A stretch of DNA of 64,000 nucleotides, taken from the NCBI RefSeq assembly GCF_000276665.1, contig NW_004955417.1:16635176-16699175 (forward strand), read 5' to 3'. A program made the translations under genes and the position numbers. Below, piece after piece: positions 22,851 through 36,129 of the stretch. Position 1 is the first letter of the stretch. The number at the start of each line of letters is the position of its first letter. The notes under the pieces were generated by a model that saw only the letters and a list, made by a program, of their open reading frames with translations, had not been told where the DNA came from and did no database searches. The DNA is from Chinchilla lanigera (Eukaryota; Chordata; Mammalia; Rodentia; Chinchillidae).

Positions 22851-25415
22851 GCCAGCCAGGAGTTAAGTACCCACTCATAAAAGGCACAGCTCTTCTGTTT
22901 TCCTACTGAAGAAGCGGCATATACTTGAGAAAAAAGACTGATTGGGACTCCAGGGACATTCTAGTAACTTCCAGGGAAACTTTTGCAATCATGAATTCTT
23001 TCTTCCTTCCTGTTCATGGCATTAGCTGCTTATAAACACTTTTGTTGGAAAAAAGTTTGGAGGGCTGACAGGTTCTAGTGAGTTTCCAGAAAGTGCACAC
23101 AAGGAATCTACTATCACCTCCATTTGGACCTTCTCTTACATTTCTCCTCAGTTCCATTTTGGGTCAGGCAAGCACCTTTCCTGTTTAAGATCTACCAGTA
23201 ATTTAGGAAGAACTTACTGGATGTCAGAAGGAATTCAAAGGTAAAAAAATAATACGGTTATTTGTCTTATTGGTTTGAAATATTCATTTGGTTTGGTTTG
23301 CTTTGGTTTCTTTATTTTTCTTTTTCTTTTTTTTTTTTTCTTTTATGACCACCACTATTCTAAAATGGTCAGCAGTTTTTCAGTACTATCTAGAAACTGC
23401 ATGGGTTTCAGCCAGGATTCTACGTTGAGGGAGCTGAGAGAACTGCATCTTCTCCACCATATGAATGTAAAGGAGAAAAAAATCTCTTTCCAAAAGAGTA
23501 CTTAGTTTGGCCAGAGAATTTGCTATTTAGAAATAGGACAATAAGACAGTACATACTTGGGTGTCTAAACTCATCCTACGGGGATGTTGGGCCCCATCCT
23601 TCTTTTTCCCTGTATTTGGTGATTTTTCATAAAGCTATGTGCAGCTTTATGCCAGTCATTTTAGGCTTTAAGCTATTCTAAGACTTCTTCATGAGACATC
23701 TTTAGTTTAGGGTTCTTGAAATGTTTCTCTGTCAGGAAAGTGTCGTAAGAGACTTCTAAGAGGATGGAGACACTGGGATATCCTTGGAGAGCCCCAGTGT
23801 GATTTGTTCAGAAATGTAATATTTTTGTGCTACTTTGTGACTCCTTACAAAAGTTTTAGTTACCTGTGATTTAAAAAAAGGTGATTTTATTGTGATACAA
23901 CATGGTCTACATAAGTGAATTACAGTCCCCTTTTTTTGACTTCTAGTAACAGTTGTCAGTTCACTCTAAACTGGCTGTGTTTCAAAATATTTCCCAAAAC
24001 TTCTGCTTGCTAACAATTGATTTTTTTCTCTTCTCCTGCAACTTCCAATCCTCAACTAGAGAAATGAGAAAATATGATTCCGCATGGCTTGTCTTTGTGT
24101 TCTTCCCCATGGTAAGAATTGTATGTCCTTAAACAATGCAGCCAAGATGTGTAAACTTTTGTCCAATTATATCTAAATTTTCATACAATGTGAAACGTCT
24201 TAAAAACTGGGATGAGAAAAAAACTGGTGTAAAAGCTTTTTAAGATTGACTAAGGCCTGTGCCATGTTAGGGTAAAAGAGGAAAAAAATCAAGAAATTCA
24301 AACTCAGATTAAATGGGCAAGATGTAAATTTCTCATTTTACTACAATCTGGAAACTTATCTACAGATATGCAAATGAAGGATTCACTGCTGCTTAGGATT
24401 ATAAAAAGGAAAATCTTGCCCATAATATAACTTTTTAAAAGTTGGTGGATAATAAATCCAAGCCTATGTTTCATGTATATTTGCATGAATATATATGTTA
24501 TATCTATGTGTGTACTTGTGTTTGTAAACTGTTTAAGTGGCACCAGCTTAATTTGAAAATAAAAGTATCCAATAATTAAAGCATGAACCTAATGCTTTTT
24601 AAGTCCATATTATTTTAGCAAATATTTAAAAGATAAAATAAAATTGTTTTCAAAACTTAACATGCATTTGCCTGTGTTAAACAATCAGAATTATAATTTA
24701 ACTACTCAACTTTCAAAAGAGTATTTTCAATTTCACAAAGGTTATAGGAAAGAGTGAGGAGCATACAGAAAATTTAATTAAGAATTTTTGAATTTTTGAT
24801 GGGTTTAAAGACTCTTAGAAGTCAATGTCACTTAAACACTGAGAAAATGTGGTGCATATATTAATATAGCACTGTTTACAGCAAAAGCTAAATTTTTAAG
24901 TGGTTTACCTTTTCATAAACATTATGCAACAACAATCAGTATGAAGGTTGTTTCTACTACTAGCAGAAGTGCTTCTAAGAGGCCATATTTTGTCAGACAT
25001 TGGTTAAGTTCTTACATGCCGTATTTACTGAACTCCAGTAGATACATGGCCTACCTGTAGAATAGTCAACAATAAGTACATCCTACTCTCTTCAGATGGA
25101 AGACAGTCTGTAGACATTTTCATGCCAACACGGTAGCTGTAGTCAGGTTTTTATTACCTCCAATTCTGTCACTGTTTTATTAACTTGTTAGGAAGGTAGC
25201 ACAACAGAAACATTTTGGAATGCCCCAGTTAAGCATGTTATTACCCCAATAATGAACACAAATATATCCCAGTGGTACAGTTAAGACTTCAGGGCAATGA
25301 CAATAGCAGCTTAATTAAATACAGCGTCCCTTGCGAAGAAACTATCTGGACTGTGTGACTATCTGGAGAGTCTAGTGGAAAAGCACTTCCTTTCTTGCCC
25401 CTCGTTCTTGTTTCC
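22851..25415. other. Unassigned intergenic sequence
   Basis: No gene recognised. T-rich tract at about 23300-23345. The part just right of 22850 could be decayed ERV internal sequence. The rest is AT-rich DNA. Confidence 0.45.
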
Positions 25416-25417
25416 TG

Positions 25418-25482
25418 TCTCTCTGTCTTTCTGTCTGTCTTTCTCTCTCCCTCCCTCCCTCCCTCCCTCCCTTCCTTTTCAG
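25418..25482. repeat. Pyrimidine-rich simple repeat
   Basis: 'tctctctgtctttctgtctg' grading into (ccct)n and 'cttcctttt': a CT-rich polypyrimidine microsatellite. Confidence 0.85.
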
Positions 25483-27419
25483 AAATGACGTATTCCAGAA
25501 TGCTCTTATGACTGTTTTTTTGAGCAAGGGTGGTTCACAAAGACTGGCAGCTTCTGCTTGGCTATTCTACTCAGCAGAAGTTGTGTTGTACAGCAGACAT
25601 CCTATATTGTCACTGGAGAGTTCCCATCTAGATAAGAAACAGACCTGTTCCCGGCCACTTAGATTTATCCGTTTAGGTTTGTTTGCTTTCCACTGACCAA
25701 GCCAAAGCAGACCATATATTTTTGTAAAGAAGAAAAAAAAATTATTCAAAGCCAGCTCTAAGGAACTAGGGGGACCTATCCATCTCAAATCACTCTCACT
25801 GTGTACAGGTGGGGAAGGGCCTTTTACAGTAAGGAACGGAGGGGAGGAGCACAAAGATAATGCAGATCCCACACTTGCTTTGTCACTTCCAGCCACCTTC
25901 AACTCATCCACCTTTTCTACTGGAAAGGAGATTGGAACCCAGTCCCCTGTGACTGGTGGCACCCGCATATTCTGTCACTTCTTTTGGGTTAAGGAGATGA
26001 GAAGGTATTGGTTATATGCTCAGCAGAAGGAAGTTTGGAGAAGTTGCTTATGTCTAAAGCAAAAGAAAATCTAACTCTTCAAGTTCCATTTTGCAGTGCT
26101 AGTTACAAACCCACCCTAGCTACAGAACTATGTTGCAGGTTCACTGACTCCTTTTGCAAGAAAAAGAATTTGGGGGATTTATCAGTGAGAAGCATAAAGG
26201 GAGTTAGTAGGTAGAAATTTAAAAGTACATACTCAAAGAAATAGTGTAGGCCTTTGAAAAGGAGAGATGACTTAAGATCTGGAACTGGGTATTCTTATGG
26301 GGTCTTCAACATGGGAGATCTGGGTTGTGGATTCCTACAGTCTGTCAGGTTACTCATCTGTAAGCCCATGTTAGAATCCAAATTATTTACAGGTATTTAA
26401 AGTTGAGATCTGTTGCCCACAATAGTGCTGCATCCTTGAGAATGGAGGTCTGCAGGAGAAAGTGCAATGTATAAGTGAAAATAGGTGTGTGCATAAGAGA
26501 GTCTAAAGGTGTTACTGAACTGTAATTCTGGGTGTTGGCATCAATGAATGATGTGCTTTCTCCTAAGTGGTAATTCATATTGCTTTACAAAGAAAGAACT
26601 TTTTAAGTATTTCCTTGATATACTTTTCAGACAAAACTGGCCCTGCTGCACAGAAATACTGGCTTTCTTATATTCACTTGCACATTATATTTCTTAGTTC
26701 AAATCTACTATGCAGACCAGATTTGCTTTGCTCTTACTGGTGTGTTCCACATCTGCTTGTAAGCTTGGAGAGTATTGTTTGAAAAGTTTTAGGATGTTGA
26801 CTACCCTGAATAGATGGGATTAGATTTGGCAATGAACTTTAGATAAACTTATTAAGAACTACTCTTTCAAAATCTCTGATACTGCTCAAATTCTGTAAAA
26901 AGAAAAAAAAAAAAGGAGGGGTGTCAAGACACTGACTTCAATTGTGTGTGGACTCTGACATTGAGACATTCTGAATGACCAATACCAGGGAAAGCTACCT
27001 CAGTATTGCAGGATAAGGCTGCAGATGGTTAATGGATAATGCCTTCAGAAAAGTAAAAAATGCATTTACAGTCAAGGGAGAACTTCTAGGAGCATCAGAG
27101 AGTCACTTGCATGTCAACGCTATCAAAAATAGGTAGAACTACGGAGCTTATAAAAGCGGGTACTTATGCAAGATTGTTTAGAAACAAAAGGCTCTTCCAG
27201 CTGGTGTAGCTGTCAGGCATCTCCTGACTCCAGATTTCTTTTGTATTTGAACCACAATTTTTAATGATAGTTCTTCAGACAAATTTATAGCAAACAAAAA
27301 GTAGAGTAGCAGTTGCCAGAGGACAGAGAAAGAAAGAAATGGGCTATGGCTGACAAGATATATGTAAGATTTTGGGGGGATGATGGAATGTTCTAGAAAT
27401 AGTGGTGATAGTTGTATAA
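25483..27419. other. Unassigned intergenic sequence
   Basis: No exon or confident repeat. Overlapping chance frames at 25508-26214 on both strands show no domain pattern. Confidence 0.45.
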
Positions 27420-27740
27420 TACTATAGTTTGAATGTCTATCCCCAAAGTTTTCATATGGGATATTTAATCACTAAAATTGTATGTTAGTGGTATTTAGAG
27501 ATGGATTCTTTAAGAGGTGATGAGGTTATGAGGGTTTTGGTGTCATGAATGGATAAGTCCATTCATGGATTGACGCATTAATAAGCAATTGGGAGGTCAC
27601 TATGGTATAAAACGAACTCTGCCATGTCACCAACTAGCAAGAAGGTCTTCAGCTGCCACTGGCACCATGCTCTTGGCTCCAGTCTCCAAAAGTATGGACT
27701 AAAGAAGTCTTTATGGATCTTTATAAATCACCTATGGCAT
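27420..27740 (+). mobile_element. MaLR LTR, old MST/MLT type
   Basis: 'tatagtttgaatgtctatcc', 'ttaagaggtgatgaggttat', 'tgaatggataagtccattca', 'caactagcaagaaggtcttc' are the ordered landmarks of an MST/MLT1-class LTR, ending near 'tttataaatcacc'. Confidence 0.75.
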
Positions 27741-28994
27741 TCATTAGTCATGTATGTAGAAAATGGACTGAGCCACAACATCCTCATGAATATACCAAAA
27801 CCACTAAATCAGACACTTTAAAATAGCAAATTTTATACTATGTGAATTAGATCTCTACTTTAGAAAAAGGAAGGAGTGAGAAGAGGAAATGATTCTCGCA
27901 AAAGAGACCAAGGAGAAAACAGGCTACAGAGATAAAACGAAACCAGAAAATAATAGTGTCACAGAAAATAAGAGAGAAAGAGGTTTCAAGGAATGAGTCC
28001 CCGGGAGAGTCAAAGGTCATGGTGAGAAGAGAAGTGTTGGACTGCCAAGTAGGATATAATTTTTCATCTTAGTAAGAAGCTTTTCAGTGAGCTGCAGAGA
28101 GCACATGAAAAAGAAAATGAAAAGCACAAAAGTAGTAATAACGATTTTTCGTTATTTACTCTGGAAGTTTACTTGGTAAGAAAAAAAAGAGAGCAGGAAG
28201 TATAGGAATTGATTGAAAAATTAATTTTCTTGCTCTTCGGTTGTTTTACATATTTCTACCCAATGAAACTGAAAAGTAAAATGACCACAATTGAGGTAAT
28301 TTAGATATTTTAAAAGAAAGGTATTTCCCCTGATATCCTGTGACACCCTACTCATCGTTACTTAATGTCAATTTAAAATGAATAGTGCAACCCCTATAAT
28401 TAATGGGCTTTAAGCATAGTTCCCACTGTATTGTGTCATATTAGTATAGTATTTTGATAATATGCCAAGGCTATGAAAATCCTTTTTCAAATATTTACAA
28501 GTAATGTACCACATAAAGGTAATATATATTTTCTTTCTCATTTTCTGTCCTATAAAAATATCCATTCATTGCTGTTAGTTTGTAATGAAAAGAAGGAATT
28601 TCAAAAGAAAGGGTCAACAGGATTTAAGCCATTGCCTATTTAGGTGCCTTAAAGTTTGCCTTATTATACTTTTCAGTAAGCAAATTTCATTAAATTTGTT
28701 CCATTTTTAATATATTTTTTCATTTTTCTATGAAGATTTTTAAACCCTTAGGTGCAGCAGCTCTAACCAGATAATTTAAATATTTTTAAATGATTCCTTT
28801 TACAGACCTCAAAGAGGTCTAAAAAAGACCAAGACAAAAAATTAAACATACATTTCCAAACATCTGACTCATTCAAAGGAAAGATCATATACAATTTCTT
28901 CAGATTTTTGTTTCCCAAAGTAAGTATAAAAATTAGCATGGGACCAATACAAATAATCCAAGATTGTTACCTGCAAATTCTTTCTATGTAAGAA
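27741..28994. other. Unassigned AT-rich intergenic sequence
   Basis: Purine-rich at 27840-28180, AT-rich beyond. No gene or repeat assigned. Confidence 0.45.
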
Positions 28995-29069
28995 AATAAT
29001 TTTTCCCACAGTCACTTCACTGCCCTGGACCTCAATTTCCTTATCTATAAAGTGATAATTGACAGTTAA
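28995..29069 (+). repeat. MIR SINE fragment
   Basis: 'cactgccctggacctcaatt' and 'tccttatctataaagtgata' match the sense MIR core ('gcctcagtttcctcatctgtaaaatgggg' region). Confidence 0.55.
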
Positions 29070-29360
29070 TGTTGAATGTCAACTAATTGACTGAGAGCCA
29101 CCTGGCAGATGAGTAGAGCGCAAGTTGATATGTCTGGGTGGATTGTGGATTGTGCCCTCGGGGAGCGTATCTATCGCTGGCCCCGTCTTTTCTGGAACTG
29201 TTCCCATACCCTGCCTCCTGGCTTTCCTCTGCCATGCCCTGCTGCTGCCAGCCAGCTGTGGGCTGAAACCTCTGGGACCACGGGTGAAAATAAATCTTTT
29301 CTCCCTTAAATCACAGACATCAGGTATTTCATCCTAGCAACAGAAAAGCTGAGTAATACA
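29070..29360 (+). mobile_element. MaLR-type LTR, shortened
   Basis: 3' half is clear: 'gctgtgggctgaaacctctg', 'gtgaaaataaatcttttctc', 'catcaggtatttcatcctag', end 'gagtaataca'. The 5' end near 29070 is uncertain and the U3 is shorter than in sister copies. Confidence 0.65.
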
Positions 29361-29879
29361 GATAACAGCTCAATGAAAACATCTCCAAGACTCTTTCTAG
29401 CAATAAATATGCAATGACTATAAACCGCAGCATTTTTTTCACTCATCTGATGCTTGTTTTTATTTGTTTTTCCCACATTTCCTTTTTGACTTTCTTAGAA
29501 ATTTCTCTCTTATTTAATTCACATATACAGAGGCTATTTATTTATCATCCAATCTTACCCCCATTTACTCATTAAGACCAAAGAACTTTACATTTCTTAG
29601 GATCTTTAAGAATCATCCATTTGCCAGATTTAAAAAAAAAAAAAAACCTACAACCAGAAAAAAAATAGTTTGTCTAAGGTTGTACACATGGAATCAGTGT
29701 GTCAGATCTAGAACTTGACAGTATACTTCTGATTCAGAGAACACTTGACTCTTCTTGTGTGGAAAACCTCATTTCTGCTTTGTCAAAATATTTATTCAAG
29801 AATGTTTTCTTAAAAAACCAAACATAACAACACCCACCCCTTCTATATTCTCTGTAAAGTGACCTTAGCACTCCCCCAT

Positions 29880-30370
29880 CAAGAAAGGAGTCTTTGTCCC
29901 CTTGAATTAAGTCAAGCTTGTGACTACTTCAGCCAATAGAATACAATGGAAGGGACAGTGGGACTTTACAGGCTGAGCCATAACAAGTGACTCAACTTCT
30001 GCAAGGTTCAGAGAAGCCCTTGAGCCTGGAGACCTATGAGCAATTCATTCATGATCATTCAGGGCTGAGGACCACAGGGAGAAGCCATGTGTAGAAGCTC
30101 GAGTCAGCATCCCAGTGTTTGGTCAGCCTAGCCCAAGAGCCAGATGTGCGACTCAAGGAAACTTTCAGTGACGCTGTCCTCTAACCTCTGAGTCACCCCA
30201 TCCTTGTGTCTCCCTAGCTGAGGTCCTAGACATTGTGCAGGGGCAGTAAGTCATCCCTACTGTGTCCTCACTAAAGTTCTGATCCTCAGAATTCATGAAG
30301 ATAATAAAATGGTCATTGATGTAAGCCACTAAATTTTGAGGGATTCGTTATACGGCAATAATGAGAGGTG
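29880..30370 (+). mobile_element. MLT1-type MaLR LTR
   Basis: 'cttgtgactacttcagccaa', 'tgggactttacaggctgagc', 'gaagataataaaatggtcat' and 'gtaagccactaaattttgag', followed by 'tatacggcaataatgagag', are MLT1 landmarks in order. About 490 bp, old. The 29361-29879 DNA before it holds at most a weak antisense MIR trace (29600-29740). Confidence 0.75.
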
Positions 30371-30914
30371 GGATGTGCAGGAATAACAGACTCACAAAAA
30401 GTTTTAGCCATGGGATCTAATATGTTTAGATGGTTCCAATTAAAACTGAAGCATATGTATTTCTGTCCACCTCACCTAATTAACAATGATAATGGCCTGT
30501 CCTTGTACCTCATATGTAGCAGTACACAGGATGGCTGCTTTAAACAATTTGGAAGTGTCCACAAGTCTTCAAAGTGAATTCTGTGTAGGCCACAGTTTCT
30601 CCGTTATTCCATGTAACCTAACATGGTGGCTTCCCAATTTATATTTGCTGTATTACAGTAGTTGTATACACTAGTTTTATTCCTTATCTGTCCATATTTA
30701 CCATATTTGATTTGGCCTAGGAGCATTCGCACTTCCTTTGCATCCAGGAGCAAACTCTGCCCACAGATGTTTAACGTAATTATGCCCCAGGTCTAGTCTT
30801 TTAGGGTCCACTCTGATGTTGTGGGCTTGGCTTCTGCAAACTATCCTCCCAAGACTGCCTTGTCACCTGCCTTCATCGAGGTTCCATAAAAGCAAGATTT
30901 CCCATCCTCAGCAC

Positions 30915-31142
30915 TCTGACCTTTTGGACTATGAGACTGTTTTTTTTTGTTGTTGTTTTTTTTTTGTTGTTGTTGTTTTTATGGAGGACTCTCCAGTGCA
31001 CAGCAGGATGGTAAGCAGATCTTTAGCCTCTGCTGTAGTTGCCAGTAACAATTTCTTCTTCAGTTGTTACTGCCAAAAATATTTCTAGACTTTGTCTATA
31101 TCCCACAGAACAAAATCACACATGCTTAAGAAACATTGTGCT
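30915..31142 (+). mobile_element. MER5-like hAT DNA transposon fossil
   Basis: 'cttttggactatgagactgt', a (ttg)n/T-rich stretch at about 30942-30980, then 'ggactctccagtgcacagca', 'ggatggtaagcagatcttta', 'gttgttactgccaaaaatat', 'gaaacattgtgct'. These follow the MER5A order. Non-coding eutherian element. 30371-30914 on its left is unassigned. Confidence 0.75.
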
Positions 31143-31749
31143 AAAAAAAATTAAAAACAAAGAAAAAAGAAAAAAAAAAAAACATTGTGTGATAAGGAGA
31201 GACTGGACACTGAGAAGAGGTACTTCATTTGTTTTTATCAGCAGTGGTTTATTTCCCGATGGCTTTGGCAATACTAGAAGTGACCGCATTGTGCCTCCTT
31301 AGAAATACCAGCAGGAACCAGAATCGGAGAAAGCTCCTCTACAAAATTCTGATCCTCGTCTCCTTAGAACTTCTGCTCTGAGCTACAAAGTAATCCCAAA
31401 TTTGACTCATCTTTCCCAAGCTCTGAAGGGCAATGAGGATGTGATCCCTTCTTGAAGATAGTACCTGTAGTTTACTTCACAATCCTCTTGGAGCTCTTGC
31501 ATCTCTCCTCTGTATGTAACTATTCCCCTATATTAAATCTCCTCTGCTTGAAACACCTAATGCAGTTTCAGTTTTTCAAACTTTTCCCTGCCAAACAGTG
31601 AGATAATGGCAATAGGCTTGACATATACCAGCTAATAGAGCTGTGATAGGATAGAAGAAATAAAACTAAATAGAAGGGAGACAAGGAAATTGAGATTTTA
31701 AAATTTTTACTTTCAAGAAAAAACTGCAGCTTCAAAACAAAGCTCTTTT
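31143..31749. other. Unassigned sequence
   Basis: A-rich tract at 31141-31185, then DNA without a gene or an assigned repeat. Confidence 0.4.
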
Positions 31750-32195
31750 CCCACTTTTGGAGGCCCCCCTGGCCTGTGATCATACCCTCTTTCTACCCTT
31801 AAAGAGATAGTGTTAAATTCCTAAAGGTCCTTTTACAATAACCTGTAAATTCCCAGGCACTGTACCCTTTTCACCTACCAACTGCCCTTTCCTGCTGCCC
31901 ACTAAGCAGCTGCATTGCAAACGGCTTGTCTCAACTTGAAACACATTAACTTCAAGCCATATAGATGGATTGCACTGTAACCAGCAGAGAATGAGAATAC
32001 ACATCCCAGACCACCTATCTTGAAAACAGCCTTTAAAAGTGCCCTCTTCCCCCTTGTAACACACCTTATTTCTCTGAGCACGCGCACTTCTCTCTTGAGT
32101 GCCCCCTCTATCTACCTCTAATAAACCTTCTCATGTCTCTTTTACTGCTGCATCCTGAAATTTCATTTTCCTTGACAGGAGTCAGAGAACCTGCA
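31750..32195 (+). mobile_element. ERV-type LTR
   Basis: R/U5-like end: 'ctctaataaaccttctcatg' (AATAAA signal) followed by 'tcttttactgctgcatcctg', with a pyrimidine-rich U3 upstream. The left boundary is a guess, and 'agtcagagaacc' near 32190 may already be leader. Confidence 0.45.
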
Positions 32196-33215
32196 TGCTT
32201 ATTTTTAAAAGGTGGGTTAAATTCCTTATTTCAGCCCAGGAGACCCTCAGACCCGGTCTGGTGAGAGATTCAGCAAGAGCCTGGGATTGTTTTTCTTCAG
32301 CAGACAGGTTTTGGAATCTACAAATAGGTATGCATTTTACTAGGCTTTGGGAATAAAAAGTAAACAGTACATAGTCCTTGTTATCTGAACAATTAAGAAC
32401 AATCAAGAACTAACTGTGGATGGTTTAAGTGCCTGCCAGATTGTTTTTCAGCCCAGTGCTTCACTTAGCACCCCACTGCTGGGTGTCAAGAGGCACAATG
32501 TATTATCATCGTCTCTACTAGTTTTAATTGTTTGGGGCTTGTGTCCTAATTCTTTAGTTTGGAATTAAATCAAAGACATACACATTGTGACTCACTTTTA
32601 TCCTTATCAAATATACAAGTAATTTAGAATTATTTGTAGTTCTGAAATTATTAGGGAAGGTAGGAAAAGATGAAAAATACGAGTTCTTAAACATCTTCAT
32701 TACAGCTCGGGGGAAAGGAGCCAGATTTATTCAAAGAAATAATGAGATTGAGAGAAAGACAGATTGAAGCTGAAAACCAGCGATGATAAATGTTTAACAT
32801 TTTACAAAATCCTTCAAGATTGATTTTAAAAACAGAAACTTCATATGTTGATTAATGGAAACGTTTGGAAATCGTGTTTGCTTAAAAAACCTTGGTTGAT
32901 TCAGTCTTTGAAGTAAAATTCCAAATTCTGTCTTTGTTTGAATATGCCAGGTAAGATAAGGAGTGGACCTTACTGACTATCTTGCATGCTGATCTTGTTT
33001 GTTTTGAGGCCAAATGGCCTCCTCTTTATTTTCTTCTGTGATGGAATGGGTTCACCAAAGCCTGAACTAAGAGACTTACTAGTAAATGTCAGTTACCAAA
33101 TTTAACCTAGCAAAAGCAAAAACATAAATTTATAATAAGGATTTGATGATATCTCACCAGCACAAGTGACATAGGGGTAAGAAACTCCCAAACTGCTAGT
33201 TGTCCAGTAAGAGTT
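32196..33215. other. Unassigned sequence, possibly decayed ERV internal at left
   Basis: No coding frame of note. 32200-32300 may be ERV leader because it directly follows an LTR-like end. Confidence 0.35.
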
Positions 33216-33795
33216 TGTGTTCTCTAAAATCAAAGAGTGAATTTTAGGAACAACGGAGGTTAAGAGCAGAATATATTTATTGGGGGAAGGAAAGCTTCTG
33301 TCTGAGAGACAGAAGGGGTCCCAAGTGGCTTGCCAAAGACCCTGCCTTTTCTAAGGATTTTCATAGAGCAAATCCACGACATGAGGTGGAAAAATGGGAA
33401 ATGGCAAGGTGGGTATAAGGTGGGACAAAGCTATGGTCAACCAATAAGATTACAAGCATAATTGCTCAGGTAAAATTGATTAAATCAGGATCCAGTGGGG
33501 AAGCAAGTCACGTAGCAAGCAGGCATGAATACAGAATAAGGGCTTTTCATGGATTAGTGGCTTTTCCTGACGTTCTCAAGGTGAAAGATACCTATTTAGA
33601 ATATCAATCCCTGAAATTTATCCTTAGAAAATATGTGGGTACATTTGTTTCACCTTTTGTCTGGAAGTCTGGCCCACAGTGGAAATGCCTGTCTCTCTCA
33701 CAGTTGTGAGGTATCTCTCTCCTGCACTGGCTCCTTTGAGGGGCTAGCCCTATCTGACGACCTATATGTAATCTAACTTAGTTGCCTATTACACA
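33216..33795 (-). mobile_element. ERV-type solo LTR, minus orientation
   Basis: TG...CA-bounded block ('tgtgttctctaaaatcaaag' to 'gttgcctattacaca') with the AATAAA complement in 'gcagaatatatttattgggg', as expected for an antisense LTR of about 580 bp. No clear target duplication. Confidence 0.6.
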
Positions 33796-35318
33796 AGGAA
33801 TGGGTAGGGTTTACCAAATCTTGGAACCAGGATCTTGATTTTTATTAGGACCATTGATAATTCTTCCTCTTCTTATGTATTTAGGTTTGTTTGTTTGCTT
33901 GTTTATCTCTCCTTATTGGTCATTGATGCCACTGCTTTAAACAAGTAAAGCAGGATTTTGTGGGGATGATAATGAAACATTCTGACAGCATTCATGATCC
34001 ACTGCTATGATGCTTCTACCAGCAAAGTAGAGACGCATTCTAATCAGTCAAAGGGAAAATTAATTGTGACTTACTAACATCTTATTCTGCTCAGTAATGT
34101 GAAGAAGGGAAACTCTAAAAGTAAGCAGGTGCTCCATTCAGAGATACACTATGATGTATAATGCTGTCAACCAAAACAACAATTATAGAGCGCTCTCTAA
34201 AGAATAATAATATGCATTTGAGAATAGAATAACATTGTAATGAGACTATACATACTATAGTGAACTGAGCATATTTAATAAGACTGAGGCAAGGGGAGGG
34301 ATTTAAAGGCAAAAATGAGAAGGATTACATTAAAATTTTTGAAATATTTTGAAACAATAAGCCTCAGCGCAATGATTAATAACAAGGTGGCACCAGTCTG
34401 GAGTTGAACAGACAGTTGCTGGGATGAGTTCCTGCAGAAGTATATTTTGTGTACAGTTACTGTAGCTTTTGTGCAAGATTATGGTTTTGGGTAGAATCTT
34501 TGTGATAGTTACTATCAGTCATGATTTGATGTTGGTGGTAGTGTTTTTAGGGTTGATATGACTCCATTTTGATTCTGATAACTTGCATAGTATCAATAGT
34601 AAATGTTAATAATTCAGCCTGTTTATGCTATTTCTGTCCCTCTGGTTATTATTCCTTTAGTTCTCTCTTTGAGTAAAGATATACCAAGCAAGAACTGGAA
34701 ATTATTTTATTAGCATACTATGCATATCCTTTATAGTATTCAGACACATAACTTCCTTCTATCAATTAGTGAAATACACTTAGATATTGATAAAGATTTT
34801 CTCCTTGACTAAATTTTAGTCAGGTTCCACTAAGCCCTTTAAGCTTGGACATTGACCTTCCTCCTTGTCAGGCCTAAATTACTCAGTTATAGCAAGAATT
34901 TTGCTAAGTCTGATTAGCAAAAACTACCACTCAATATCTGGTCAGATTTTTCATCTTTTACCCTTCATGTCGGATTATATGCCACCTCATTATTCCTTCT
35001 TAGTAGTTTTCCACGCACTGATCTCCCACTCTGCTCCTTGGCTACACTGTATTCCGAATCAAACCAAAATTTCTTTTCCTCTGTTGCAAGTTTCTGAATA
35101 TAATCTGTTTCTATCACTTTACCATCCAGCTTTGTTTTTATGTAACAATATCATTTTAAATATAAGTTTAAGTAGTTTTAAAACTCCAAACAAATACCTA
35201 CTAGGTACCATTACTGTGTTAAATAGTTATATCAGTCACAGACTAATCAGGAAACAACTGCTTGAGCATTTAAAACAGATTTCATATAAAGCATGAAGTT
35301 GGCTACATAGGTAACATT
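33796..35318. other. Unassigned intergenic sequence
   Basis: AT-rich. The 143-codon frame at 34865-35296 has no domain pattern and no codon signature that I can see. Confidence 0.45.
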
Positions 35319-35466
35319 GTCTTGGTTACTTTTCTCTCCTTGCTGGGACAAAGTACTTGATGCCCAAAATTAAGGAAGGAAAGGTTTATTTTGCTTACAG
35401 TTTGTGGAGTTTTCAGTCCATACTTGGCAGGTTACAAGGCAGAGTGGCACATGGCAGAGGGCTACA
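35319..35466 (-). mobile_element. MaLR-type LTR cut by assembly gap
   Basis: 'tgtcttggttacttttctct', 'aattaaggaaggaaaggttt', 'ggtggcac'-like 'cagagtggcacatggcagag' are the complement of the right half of the 40845-41195 family. It stops at the run of N. The expected other end (complement of 'tgttatgg') is not found right after the gap. Confidence 0.8.
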
Positions 35467-35986
35467 NNNNNNNNNNNNNNNNNNNNNNNNNNNNNNNNNN
35501 NNNNNNNNNNNNNNNNNNNNNNNNNNNNNNNNNNNNNNNNNNNNNNNNNNNNNNNNNNNNNNNNNNNNNNNNNNNNNNNNNNNNNNNNNNNNNNNNNNNN
35601 NNNNNNNNNNNNNNNNNNNNNNNNNNNNNNNNNNNNNNNNNNNNNNNNNNNNNNNNNNNNNNNNNNNNNNNNNNNNNNNNNNNNNNNNNNNNNNNNNNNN
35701 NNNNNNNNNNNNNNNNNNNNNNNNNNNNNNNNNNNNNNNNNNNNNNNNNNNNNNNNNNNNNNNNNNNNNNNNNNNNNNNNNNNNNNNNNNNNNNNNNNNN
35801 NNNNNNNNNNNNNNNNNNNNNNNNNNNNNNNNNNNNNNNNNNNNNNNNNNNNNNNNNNNNNNNNNNNNNNNNNNNNNNNNNNNNNNNNNNNNNNNNNNNN
35901 NNNNNNNNNNNNNNNNNNNNNNNNNNNNNNNNNNNNNNNNNNNNNNNNNNNNNNNNNNNNNNNNNNNNNNNNNNNNNNNNNNNNNN
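35467..35986. other. Assembly gap (520 N)
   Basis: 520 consecutive unknown bases. Frames that run through it are artefacts of reading N as open. Confidence 0.99.
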
Positions 35987-36129
35987 ATGCTGCCAGATGC
36001 AGCCCAAGGTGGAAAAAGTTGGGAGGTACCTCAGCATCTTCCTCTTCCACATTGCTAAGTGCCTACAAGTGTTACCTACTGACTGACCCCACCTGGAAGA
36101 TGGGGACCTGGGAGATGCAGCTTGCTAAT

